Below, one piece after another: positions 9,052-19,546 of a DNA stretch of 31,350 nucleotides. The notes under the pieces were generated by a model, which saw nothing but the letters and a program-made list of their open reading frames with translations, ran no database searches and was not told where the DNA came from. The stretch comes from Priapulus caudatus (lineage: Eukaryota > Priapulida > Priapulimorpha > Priapulimorphida > Priapulidae), in contig NW_014578065.1 of the NCBI RefSeq assembly GCF_000485595.1, positions 50,515 through 81,864 of the forward strand. Reading direction: 5' to 3'. Numbering within the stretch: the first letter of the stretch is position 1; every line of letters starts with the position of its first letter. The position numbers and the translations under genes were made by a program.

Positions 9052-12000
9052 GTATGCACATTTCTGCCTCTGTAAACCTGGGCTTCAGCAGTGTGGAAAC
9101 GAAGCCAGTGACAGTGGGAGGGTAATCTGCGGTGCTCGTACAGTCAGGTTGTGAAGCTCTAGGCTACTACACTCAGTATCTCTATTTTGGATAGCTGTGC
9201 AGGAACCTATCATGTATTATCTCCAATCGCAGGTGAGGTGTGCTGCATGCTTAGGAGTCTCGAAACCTCTGTTTTGCGCTCATATAACCAAATATTTACT
9301 TAAATACGCCTTCCATATAAACTAAAAACAAGATGAAATTCAGTGAGTTCTGATTCTCGAATAACGCATCAAAATCATTGCACAATTGCAAATAGACTAG
9401 TAAACAGATAACAGTTCAATGGTGCATATACTTGGATAATTTTGATAATATTTGGATGTACTTGGATAATATTCGGATGTACATGGGTAATACCATAGAC
9501 TAAGAACATCTTATAGATATTTTTAGTTTATGGTAATACTTGTACAATACTTGATGTAACACTGAATATACTTGGAAAATTTAATAATGCATGTTTTCAT
9601 TATAACTGTTGTTCTGTTCTGTGCATGAACGCTGTTCTTATATGTAATCTTTCCAGTGACGTCATAGTACAGATAAATTATGCTAACTTACAAATACGAT
9701 AATATTCTGTGTTAGTGTTACGTAAATTCTTCCATACGTAATTTGTTATTCATTACCATTTTTAAAATGTGCGATACAACGAAACGTATATTCGTTCTTA
9801 TGCGTTTAAAAGGTATGAATGCGTTTTTCTACCCAAAGATTTCACGTGCTTCATCACCAGCAATAACACTAATAACTAACAGATCATATGCAGCCAGCTG
9901 CCAACATACCATGCAGACAGGCCAGCTTTTACATTAGTCACTAGCTATAGTAAGTCAGCTTCCTACCCTTAGAAAACACACTTACACGTTGCGTGTGCAC
10001 GTGCGTTTTCCTGCAATTAGTGTCCTGCATAAAACGTACTCCAGGTACAGGGCATTAGTTCTAATTCTAAACTCGATCTCTGTGTTACATCATTAAATAA
10101 TCACTCCATACATTTGACAGTGTTAATTTACTCGCATTCGTAATTGTGCTTGAATTATGGGAAATTTGGGGGATTATACCCACTTAATTTGGCCAACAAA
10201 CTTTCCGTATGAACGCGTCTCGATTTATGTAATTCGAGTGACGTTACCAAGTTTCGCACTACAGACGTTTATTACTGGAATGCACTACTTCCGTGACGCA
10301 GGATATTACTGTACATAGTAAGGTTCAACAATCTGACTCATTCGAGGTGCATGCAACCCTGCTCAATATCGAGTTACAGTTGATGTTCCAGGGCAAACCT
10401 CCTGCAAAAATTAAGCCCCATAGCAAGAAGAGACAACTTCACTTGAAATGGGTGAAAATAATTAAAGCAATTTAGTATTACAAATGCATGTACCATGAGA
10501 TAACGAAAGCTAACTAACTGTAAAGTCTGGAATCCATTACATTTAACAGTCTGGTAATTTGCTTTTCTTGTTGCATCATCGAGTGAGAAATAAATGATCA
10601 GTTGTAGGACGTCCTTCTACTATATGTTTAGAAATACACTGGATTTATTTAACCTTTTTGCTATTGCCTGGATTTAACACATTTGCATGAACTCAACTAA
10701 ACCTTTCACGGTATAAGCATAATCTAACCATCCCATCGTGTATGAATAGCTAATAATAAATAATACAATATCTGCAATTATCGATTGCAGATTTCTCAAA
10801 AATATATATATATATTATACAACATGTCATTGTACATATATACCCACTTACCCAAGATGACGATAGTGAAGTTGGTGCATATTTATCCGCTATCAGTATC
10901 ACGTACTGATTGCCTTTTAAATTTATATCAACTTCACCTGACCCATCTTGATGAAGCTAGTTTTACTCTTCTCGTGACGACTATTTCAGAAGAAAAGCAA
11001 AGGTGGCACGCCATTCTTTAGGAAGTACTCCTACCAGCCAGGCTGGTACGAGTATAGCTACTGGAACCCGAGCTATTTCCATGAAATAGGGTGAGTGCTT
11101 GCTGGGCTTAGCGCTAGGAGCGCCTCTCATCGCGAGGCTACTAAAACCCGTCTGAAATAATTTCCAGGTGAGAGGTGGGCCCAGTTACCTACAATCGTCG
11201 TACAGGAACCCCAGCTACCTGCACGACTATGGGTGAGTTGTGTCGTGCCCGCGGGCTGCACACGTGCATGACAGACGCGCAATGAACACGGGAGTTTCTC
11301 GTGGGATCATGTTACTGTGTGACCAGTGTTACCGAAAGAATGAAGCGATGAGCACACGGGATGTTCTCCCACCCCAATACTCAATCTGCAACAGGCGTAG
11401 TTGTTAACTGGAGTGGTTTTCCTTTCTGACTGAACGTGCAGACCCAACTTGAGCGTGCAACGCCCAAATTGAGTGTTTTTGCATACTTCAAAGGCAGGGG
11501 ATCCCGGTTGCGGAGTTGTGATTTCACTTCTTTTCATGTGTCTGGAATCTATGCTTATACAGGCTTCCGCTGGCACATGAATATATATATATATATATAT
11601 ATGCTTGCTAGTTTGCAGTGCTTCATTTCATCTTTATAGATTGTTTACTTTTTCTTGTTTATAATTATTGCACCTTTTTCTATCATTGTCTTCTGTTAGT
11701 GTCTTTTATTCTTGAGATAGACAATCACATATTGCAGATGTGTCTCATATGTTATGTATAAGCTCCAGATAAATGTAGACGACAACCACTTTTTTTTCTA
11801 TAGCCGTTCATTATTCTACTCCTAAACACACAAAGTTTGCGAGAAATATTATCAAGTATGAGTAAAAACTAATTTGTTTTTGTTCACGCCTGATAGTATG
11901 CTCATAGATATGAATAGCTATATATAGTTGCACTAGAATACATGCACTGCATCGTGTTTTATACTTTATTATTTTAGGCTTTATAAACGATTAATTCTTA

Positions 12001-13304
12001 GCTTAGCGTTCTGAATTATGTGACCACACAGTATGGCATCATTATGACAGATTATTCATTAAACACGTGTCTCTGGATCTACTCCATCCCCGTCTGATAT
12101 TTAAGGCTTTAAGCATGTGAGAAATTCGTCATCGGGATCATAGCAGCTATACAGTCGGTACACACCAAGAGGATGAGCTAGCTGTCTGTAACGGATACAT
12201 GTACGGTGTCAGCTAGCCAGGAAGCATTTAGCACAAGCACACACACACACACACACACACATATGCACACACAGAGTTACACACGCAAACACGCACGCAC
12301 GCACGCACACACGCACGCACGCACGCACACACACGCTCGACCGCACGCACGCACACGCACGCACATACGCACACACTTGCACGCACACACACGCTCTACC
12401 GCGCGCACGCACGCTAGAGCACGCACGCACATGCAAACGCAGGCGCACAATCGCGCACTAACTCACGCCGCATATCGCATAAATATAGGCAAGTATTCGG
12501 CCACGTTGTAGCAGCCTTACATAATCTTTCCCCAACAGTGGACCAGGCCGGCCCCGTGGCTTCACCGGGGAGAGATTGGATTACACGGCAACAGATTAAG
12601 AGTGACGTTCGCCATATGTGAGCAGGCGTGTGTGTATATATGGTCACGTCTACCGCAAAACTGCACTCAGCCCCCGCGCCGAGCTTTTCTAAGCTTTCCG
12701 CAACTCGCACTTTATTCGCTCAGTTCACTGGAATTTTCGGTACATTACTTGCAGTGAGTCATGCTCTCATTATGAAGTGCACCTAGACTTCCTCAGCCCA
12801 ACACAGCAAAACACCAACATAGTCATCACAGTGCAGCAAAGACCGGTGCCCAAAACCTAGGTCCCAAATCTTTTTTAGCAACAAAAAACCGGCTCATGCA
12901 AAAAAGATGACATGGAAGCACAGACTCACTAAATGTCCATTGAGTAGTTTCGAATCGCTACTTTCAACGACTGAAGTAAACGATTTGTTTCATTTTGATA
13001 ACAGTCCATCTGATAATTAAGTGTTGAAATATTGCGTAATTAAACAAGAATGAGAATTAGAGGAGGAAAAGATCAATAGATAAAGTCAGAGGACAACGGA
13101 AATGGAACAATCAGATTTAGTTGCGGCAAAACATGATAGATGCGCAAAGAGGAAAGTATGACACACACAGAGATAGAGATAGAGAGAGAGAGAGGGGGTG
13201 GGGAAAAGAAAGAGGCAGAGAGAGGGGAGAGAGAGGGGAGAGAGAGAGAGAGAGAGAGAAAGAAAGAGAGAAAGAGAAGAGAGAGAGAAGAGAGAGAGAA
13301 GAAG

Positions 13305-13356
<52 letters not shown>

Positions 13357-13513
13357 AATAAGGAGAAAAAGATGGGAGAGTAATAAGATATGGAGAACGA
13401 GAGAAATATATCTAGGAATTAGAGATAGGAGCGCGAAGGAGGAGGAGGATGCGAAACCGAAGTAATGCGGAATTTTTCACGTGCTCTACAAAAAAAGAGA
13501 CAGCTGCCAAACA

Positions 13514-13559
<46 letters not shown>

Positions 13560-16500
13560 TTCTCGAAATATCGACACAGCACGGAACTGGAAGCTGGTCG
13601 TTTTTGTTGATGCTCTGCGGATTCACGTGTTAACGATGTTATCCATAAACAGCGCATTCAGCAAACATACGACGAGTGTGCACTGCTATATATACTAACC
13701 CACAGCAAAGATGCAAAGCCGGATGCTGCATGCAGTCCCAATTCGGAAAATGTAGGGGTGTACTATAGGCAGCGGCTGGCAAATGTCGAGAGTCTGCGTT
13801 GACACGGTCAGCCCCACAGGCACTTGGAGCGTTTCAATAAAATATAATGCTAAATAAATACGAAATCTATTTACTATATATATATAGCTATATATTTATG
13901 TGTCAGTGTGCAGCGGCAGCACACAGGGGGCAGCCAGCGTTTGTTGGAGATGAGCATTTGGATGGCATTTGCAGAAAATGTCAGCAATAATAGGTGAAAG
14001 AAAGTATAGAAACATTAAGACTTTGGTAGTAAATAGATTTCGTATTTATTTAGCATTTTATTTTATTGAAACACTCCAAGTGTCTATGCATGGTCAGCCC
14101 GATACCTTACGTATCACCGAATCTCGCGCGTGATCTCTCACGGTGGAATAGCTTAGTGACGGCGGAACGCAGCGCTATTATACTAGGCTTCACCGGCCGT
14201 GTGCAATACACGGCTAAAAATATACACCGGAGTGACAAGTGGCTCTCTCGCGTGGGCCTCGCGCATTTCTCTCTCCTCCTATTCCTCTCGCGCTCGCTCC
14301 TAGTAACCCGATACGGATAAACCCAACAATCCATTAGTAGAAACGGAGCAAGCTAATTTTTGCATCAGTTACCGTTCACGCTGACAATTTACCAAATTAA
14401 TTATAATGAATATAAGGTGCACGAACAATGTTTCCTAGAAAATGGAAACGCCCGTCCTAAATAAAAGTAGCATATATTAGCAAGAGCACATAAACTGTCT
14501 TATTATATTTGCGTAACGCGTTGATTTATGTGAAACCGTATATATGTGGTCTTAATATATTACCGAGTGACTCTGATACCTTTGAGAACGTGGCTTTCGT
14601 CTAATGAAGCCCACGACAAGGCTTTACCTTGTTGATCTTGGTGTTGTTTATTTTTCAGCTACGAAGACGATACCTACGTGAAGCCTATCTACAGCTACCG
14701 CCCGCAGCCCCGTTACAACAGGTGACCATGTGTAAACAGCAAAAATGTTCACCTCAGCTCTAAATATCCCCGATAAACAACGGGTCTCAATTGCATATAG
14801 AGCTATGGCATCTCTCTAATGAATCTGAGTGATTAATTAGCAGTGTAAATATTTATTCATGTATTGATTAGAGTAATCAGTAATGATAGCAAACAAGACC
14901 GATGCACAATGTTGGTGATAGATATATGCCAGCGAGTATTTTGCCGGAATCAGTTTTCTTTTTGGGCCAAATGTGCATATGAACGACATACGATAATTTT
15001 ATTCATGAGTTCATGTACTATATAGAGGTTTGCGCACTTTTTTACAACAATTTCTAATAATACTTTAAACCTGAATTTGTAATACAACTCTTAACAACAT
15101 CTAACTCACATCTGATTTTGTATAGTATTTGTAAATCTCGACAAGTTTATCATATCCTAGACAGCAAATAAGCATGGCTACTATATATTCAGTGATACGA
15201 TAAACATATGTATACCTGCAACTCAGTATACATAAGTTAACGCTAATATTGGTAGTGTCAATATTTGTACCGTTGCTCGTTTTTTTCTACATTACATGTT
15301 ATGACTGACCTGTGACTGTACAGAATGCATGATTTTTTCTACCTCACACTTAGCATGTCAAAAAATTGTCGTAGGTTAATTTTAACTAAACTACGTAGTT
15401 TCCATGTGTGCATGTAGATGCTAGGAACAAGTTATGTGTCTAAAAACTTTCCTCTTCCAATTTATGGAGTGTATTATTATATTATGATCGCTTTCACAAT
15501 CCACGCACCCTTCCATATCCCCCATCCATCCCCCCAATTAAACCCTGAAGAGAGAGTCCATTAATATTAAACGAGTCTTAATTGCCATTTTAAGTAATCG
15601 ATCTGAAATGTTCACACCATCTTGCATTCATCCTAAATTCTGTTCACCTCTACATTTATTTGTCTCCCCAGGATTTAATTTTATTTGGATCACTCCAGAA
15701 TTCTAATGCATTTCTAGTTTATCCGACCTGTGAAGCTACTTAATGCACACGGAGCAACAACCATTTATATCATAAAGATATGTATATTCTGATACTATTA
15801 CATCATTGGTTGTGGCAACAATGCAATATCAGAATTCTCGAAAACTACCACTATATGTCACTGATGCCTATCTTGCGGATAACTAATCTAAGTTGGGGCT
15901 ATCTTATACAAGTATCAATCTTTGGCACTTATAAACCAATGATCAGAAACTGCACAACACATACCAACTTAAGTGCTATACTTATTGCTGCCAACCTGCA
16001 GCACTTTTTGAAAATTCTGAAATGACATTGTCGCTACAAACAAAGGCCTATATGGTATATATGCTTATGCTTAAATATCCATTCTGCCAGGGATGAATAT
16101 AATTCTGAAATGACATTGTCGCTACAAACAAAGGCCTATATGGTATATATGCTTATGCTCAAATATCCATTCTGCCACGGATGAATATAATTCTGAAATG
16201 ACATTGTCGCTACACCCAAATGCCTATTATGGTATATGCTTATATGCTTTCCATTTTACCAGGGATGAATAAAAACACATTTGTTTTTATTCACTCCTGA
16301 TTCGACAGTGCTTCACTCTCTGCACCCATATTACATCCTTTCTCTATGCTCACATTCCTTATATTGTGTCACGATGTTCCTTGGTTAATCGACATGGACC
16401 TGCTGTGACGGTAAAGACATATATATCAAGAGTGCATAATAGAGATTAATAATAGAGATCTCTATTATGCACTCTTGATATATATATATGTACCTTTTCA

Positions 16501-19425
16501 CTTCTCTCGGCCAAGAAATTACTTGGAAATCACTTCAAAAGAAAGGAGGGGCGTGAAACGTTGACACGTATGATGTCTGTATAATCTCGTTTTGGCAGGT
16601 TTGTATTTGATGATGAGGATGAGGACGGTAAGCCGGCAGAGATGACTGAAACCAATGCCGCAGCGGGCCCGCGCCACAGCACCTGGACGGGCCGCAGTTA
16701 CGGCTACAGCACACCTACGTTCGACTATTATATCAAGGGGGTAGGGCTGCGCACGACTCGTCCGGGTATCAAATATCCTCCCTACGCGAGCGAGGGATAC
16801 CACTACAAGCCCATCTACGTGTACAAGATGGACGACGATGTGCCGCTCGTAGACACGCACTACATCAAGCCCTACAAGAAGTATGCGCACAGCTACCTGC
16901 CGTTCCACTACCGGGAGCGCTACAGCAAGCCCCAACACGAGCACTACTACAAGCCAAGCTTCGCTGTCAAGAACCAGCTCGACCACTACGGCTACGTCAC
17001 CCGCCGCTTCCACTAGGGGGCGCCGCACTGCCACCACGGACCGCACCACCTTCGCGGAACTTTACTCAACTCTAATCGTTCTCGTAAGACTCCGCCACCG
17101 CGGCGCCAGCAAACACGTGGCGCCGCCACTCTCTCCGTCCCGTGCACCGGAATCCCCCATCTCTGTGTCCCTGCATCTCCTAACAAGCATCTAACTGCAT
17201 AATGCTGAGCTGTGTGTAGCCAACACTCGGTGACCGCACCGCGGTGTCACGCTCAGGGGACGTTCTCGCCTGACGCATAGTAGTGTCGTGACTGTTGCAA
17301 GCACCGTGCATACGTTACTAACAGCAGCTAACCCGATCGCTGTTCTGTGTCCTCACCGTCATCGGCAACGATCGTCCGCCTGCGCGTCTCGCGCTCAAAA
17401 CCCGGCATCTTTTCATCTTAGCAGAGAAAAGGAGATCGACGAGTACGAGCTGAAGTCCTACCCTTACCTGGAGCCGATGCACAACACGCACCGACGCACC
17501 TACGGTTGCGAATTCAGTCCCCAATCCGACTACATCTACTCCAAGGGCGTCAGCTTCAGCCGGCCAACCAGCAACAACTACGGAGGCTCTTACGGCTACG
17601 GCAATCTGTACAGGTCGGCAGCACGCGCCCACGCGCAACAAATAACGCGAGGTGGCTAACGTAGAACCCGCACTAACACCGCCCAGCCGCCCGTGCAAGC
17701 GGCCACGCCGACGGTCATCTCATCACCTCGCCGCAGCCCGCCGCAGCCCGCCGCGCCGCGCCGGCCAACCGATTAATCATGCGCCGCCGCCGCCGCCGCC
17801 GCCACCCATGACCCACCTCACCATCGCTCACTCAGCGTATTTTCGTCTGCTGCAGGACGCAGAGGGCCGCAGACACGCGCGACCACTCCGACCTGAAGCT
17901 CTACCCGCACCTGGAGCCGAGCTACAGCGGCTCGCACGGCCGCCGCAGCTACGGCGTCGACATCACGCCTGCCTACGACTACCTCTACGGAAAGTCGTTC
18001 AGCTTCGGCCGACCGACGCCCGGCTACACGTCGAGGTCGGACTACCGCTCATCGCCGAGCTACGGCTACACGCCGAGCGAGACCTACTACAGCAGGTATA
18101 ACCGCACAGAGCCCTTTCAGAGAAACAGCGCGTCCCCGCTACAGTGCAGCTATAACTTCAGCAAGCCATGGCTTTACATTCGCGGCACCCAGATCGGCCA
18201 CCACTAGGCTTTCCTTCCTCCTCCTGCTGCCGCCAGCGTGCACGGGGCGTTAGTGTGCCTGACGCCCCGTTGGTCAACCACCAACACGCAACGTGCGCAC
18301 ACATTCAGAAACGTGTGCATTTTTAAAATACGATAGCAACAACTGAATCAAAGCCATCAAAGGAAACGTACGTGTGTATGCGATTCTTAGCACAATTTTA
18401 TGAGCAGTGAGATTGTTATGAGGATCTGTTAAAAAAGATGCCTAAAGTAAATATGACTTTGAATCAGTCTACAGTATATGTTACAACTTACCTACTCCTG
18501 GATAATGAAAAAGCATCATGTACTTTAAAAGTTATAAAATTGCAGTTATATATGATAATTGGTTACAATAGATAGAATGTTTCACACAATTTTGCCAATT
18601 GTTTCATCGCTCCTTATGTGTTCATAGTAAAACTCTAAGGAAACGTGATAAGATCGTGTTAAAGTTTTTTCCTGTCTGAATCATGTGATGAAATTCGTCT
18701 TACACAAATGTATACTATAGATTGCTACAACAACTGAATATCATACTGCTATTTTTAATCTATACCTAGTTACTGGCCAGTCAGTGGTAGCACTAATACA
18801 GAAATTTTTAATGTCGACGGAATATGGAGACCTGTATTCCAAACAGCTGGCTTCTTGAATTCTGAAGCCCCATACATGGACTGGTTATAGTTTATAATCT
18901 CACCTAAAGTGGGCAGATCTATACATTTTATAAAATGAAGTTGTAAATCAGTGAATGAAGTTAGGTAGAGAAACCACTATCACTTCATATATCATTTCAA
19001 TATTACCATTTTCATTCATTTATATCAGCTGAAGTCTATCAGAAAATGAGATTCAATACTCTTTTCGCACAATTTATTGAGCAACTCAGCATGATCACAT
19101 TAAAGATGTCACGTGCCAATACGTAAGAAATTAGCCTGCAAAACAGATATTAAAGGCACTTTCTGTATTCGTCCACTCACAAGCGAACACAATAACGTAG
19201 CTGTCTCAATATTGCCAGATAGCACTTTGAGCAACAAGACAGAAGAAAAATAAAGGTCGCCTGCAAAAGTTCTTCATTTTTCTGGTTTATTTCAGATACA
19301 ATCAGCGCCACTATAGACCTGCAGCCTATCAGCCATTATATAGCAAACCAAACACGTTCCGCTCCACGTACAGACCACAGTTTGCTGTGGAGCATCAGCT
19401 TAACCGTGCCGGCTACAGATACTGA
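9022..19425 (+). CDS. Modular tyrosine-rich protein gene, possibly a muscle structural protein
   Basis: I do not recognise the family. At least seven exons encode Tyr/Pro/Arg-rich segments with YKP, YSY and SYGY motifs; Tyr is about 20 of 138 residues in the exon at 16599. No signal peptide, membrane segment or catalytic motif is seen. All internal exons except the doubtful first junction start with one base and end with two bases of a split codon, so any can be skipped without losing frame. Two pairs are tandem duplicates (11022/11168 and 17425/17856). Two last exons (16599-17016 and 19296-19425) end in related sequence. The layout suggests isoforms of roughly 190 to 240 residues. CArG and E-box sites upstream hint at muscle expression. 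Invertebrate thick-filament proteins such as myofilin or flightin are families to compare, but that is a guess. Confidence 0.75.
9052..11021. other. Probable first intron of the tyrosine-rich gene
   Basis: No further exon was recognised. A small inverted repeat with arms TACCATAGACTAA and TTAGTTTATGGTA lies at 9491-9535, and TTGGATAAT-type repeats at 9430-9485. Short open frames (10293-10475 and 10785-11021) show no similarity. Confidence 0.45.
11022..11090 (+). CDS. Tyrosine-rich mini-exon A
   Basis: The exon is 69 nt between TTCTTTAG and GG|GTGAGT, and encodes [19 protein letters not shown] then HEIG. Seven of its 22 full codons are Tyr. It begins with one base and ends with two. Its end (NPSYFHEIG) matches NPSYLHDYG of the next exon, 77 nt downstream. 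Confidence 0.75.
11168..11232 (+). CDS. Tyrosine-rich mini-exon B, duplicate of A
   Basis: The sequence encodes [20 protein letters not shown] and ends at donor GG|GTGAGT. The acceptor is uncertain: TTTCCAG at 11167 gives phase 0 and adds VR, GTGAG at 11172 gives the phase used by the other exons, and GCCCAG further on is also possible. The C-terminal half is a clear copy of exon A. Confidence 0.7.
11233..12235. other. No exon seen, intronic
   Basis: An (AT)n run at 11581-11602 is the only clear repeat. No splice-bounded Tyr-rich segment was found. Confidence 0.45.
12236..12465. repeat. CA and GCAC microsatellite
   Basis: (CA)n passes into (GCAC)n and mixed CGCACACA units. Frames on both strands read as Thr-His or Cys-Val repeats and are not genes. 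Confidence 0.92.
12466..13145. other. No gene seen, intronic
   Basis: Unique sequence of mixed composition without a recognisable exon, between two microsatellites in the long intron after mini-exon B. Confidence 0.4.
13160..13375. repeat. GA microsatellite
   Basis: Nearly continuous (GA)n with AAAG and GGA interruptions. Arg-Glu repeat frames here are artefacts. Confidence 0.95.
13517..13556. repeat. AT dinucleotide repeat
   Basis: About 20 uninterrupted AT units, read as Tyr-Ile frames on both strands. Confidence 0.95.
13815..14091. mobile_element. 277-bp inverted-repeat transposon with 9-bp target duplication
   Basis: The terminal inverted repeats are about 60 bp (13815-13875 and about 14029-14091), the left starting CACAGGCACTTGGAGCGTTT. 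The flanks carry identical GGTCAGCCC at 13806-13814 and 14092-14100. It has no coding capacity. A 9-bp duplication and long inverted repeats suit a Mutator-like nonautonomous element. The 764-bp element at 30117 has the same terminal sequence. Confidence 0.88.
14101..14658 (+). promoter_or_regulatory. GC-rich patch with MEF2-like site, possible internal promoter
   Basis: Between 14120 and 14320 the sequence is GC-richer than its surroundings and includes CTAAAAATAT at 14213-14222, a near-perfect MEF2 site that could also serve as a TATA box. It lies about 440 bp before the exon at 14659. The evidence is composition and one motif only. Confidence 0.25.
14659..14721 (+). CDS. Tyrosine-rich mini-exon C
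   Basis: The exon is 63 nt between TTTTTCAG and AG|GTGACC, and encodes [20 protein letters not shown]. It begins with one base and ends with two, so it accepts the GG left by exon A or B to make Gly. Confidence 0.75.
14722..16012. other. No exon seen, intronic
   Basis: AT-rich sequence before the alternative last exon at 16599. No Tyr-rich cassette or repeat family was recognised. Confidence 0.45.
16013..16271. repeat. 88-bp tandem repeat, three copies
   Basis: Copies begin AATTCTGAAATGACATTGTC at 16013, 16101 and 16189. The first two are nearly identical and the third is diverged. The array ends in the hairpin at 16266-16293. Confidence 0.9.
16266..16293. repeat. 12-bp hairpin followed by CTCCTGAT
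   Basis: TGAATAAAAACA pairs with TGTTTTTATTCA around CATT. The following CTCCTGAT also follows the palindrome at 22811-22844. Confidence 0.7.
16417..16491. repeat. 30-bp inverted repeat with 11-nt loop
   Basis: The arms contain ATCAAGAGTGCATAATAGAG and its reverse complement, and differ only in the length of a flanking AT run. It is a young foldback, about 100 bp before the exon at 16599. Confidence 0.85.
16599..17016 (+). CDS. Tyrosine-rich terminal exon D (alternative C-terminus 1)
   Basis: This is the largest exon of the gene: acceptor TTTTGGCAG, one base of a split codon, then 138 residues to TAG. It opens with an acidic stretch [15 protein letters not shown], then [18 protein letters not shown], and becomes rich in YKP/YIKP-type motifs, ending [14 protein letters not shown] then VTRRFH. 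The end resembles the last exon at 19296. A long minus-strand frame here (16519-17049) is only the mirror of this GC-rich exon. Confidence 0.85.
17425..17613 (+). CDS. Tyrosine-rich exon E
   Basis: The exon is 189 nt, acceptor CTTAGCAG and a weak donor AG|GTCGGC. It encodes 62 residues including [36 protein letters not shown] and [10 protein letters not shown]. It is GC-rich, starts with one base and ends with two. It is paralogous to exon F immediately downstream. Confidence 0.8.
17780..17808. repeat. GCC trinucleotide run
   Basis: A short (GCC)n tract in the intron between exons E and F. Confidence 0.85.
17856..18095 (+). CDS. Tyrosine-rich exon F, tandem duplicate of E
   Basis: The exon is 240 nt, acceptor GTCTGCTGCAG and donor AG|GTATAA. 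It encodes 79 residues including [38 protein letters not shown] and SPSYGYTP. It aligns along its length with exon E (LK.YP.LEP, RR.YG, P..DY.Y.K, SF.RPT). The long open frame at 17652-18101 is a different, wrong frame across it. Confidence 0.8.
18096..18207 (+). CDS. Possible read-through terminus of exon F (alternative C-terminus 2)
   Basis: If the donor at 18096 is not used, the frame stays open for 36 codons to TAG at 18205, encoding [10 protein letters not shown], then [10 protein letters not shown] and RGTQIGHH. The first residues resemble YNQRHYRP at the start of the last exon. Retention of the intron would give a third C-terminus. Conservation or transcript data are needed to tell it from chance. 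Confidence 0.35.
18208..19295. other. No exon seen, intronic
   Basis: AT-rich sequence between exon F and the last exon. No cassette exon or repeat was recognised. Confidence 0.45.
19296..19425 (+). CDS. Tyrosine-rich terminal exon G (alternative C-terminus 3)
   Basis: Acceptor GTTTATTTCAG, one base, then 42 residues to [38 protein letters not shown] and NRAGYRY. Seven residues are Tyr. The end [12 protein letters not shown] parallels [12 protein letters not shown] of exon D, so the two exons are alternative carriers of one C-terminal motif. Confidence 0.82.
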
Positions 19426-19540
19426 CGTGTACCATCGCTCCACCCTCTTCCCTCTGCTCTCTTCACCCACCAAATGAACCGCAAATCAATCTGGCAACCC
19501 AGCTCAGCATATATGCGCTCTGCCGCGTGAGAGCACTTGA

Positions 19541-19546
19541 AATAAA
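19541..19546 (+). terminator. Poly(A) signal AATAAA of the tyrosine-rich gene
   Basis: AATAAA lies 116 nt after the TGA of exon G. No AATAAA was seen between exon D and exon E, so isoform D must use a variant signal. Confidence 0.6.

Noticed and set aside
13121-13465. Arg-Glu rich frames of over 100 codons
   Set aside because: GA microsatellite artefact; the same holds for the CT tract at 22168-22437 and the CA tracts at 12236 and 28990.
16519-17049. A 176-codon minus-strand frame
   Set aside because: It is the antisense shadow of the GC-rich exon D, which has good splice phase, motif repeats and a paralogous end on the plus strand.
17318-17698. A 126-codon minus-strand frame
   Set aside because: Antisense shadow of exon E.
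17652-18101. A 149-codon plus-strand frame
   Set aside because: It crosses exon F in the wrong frame; the frame paralogous to exon E is different and fits the splice phases.
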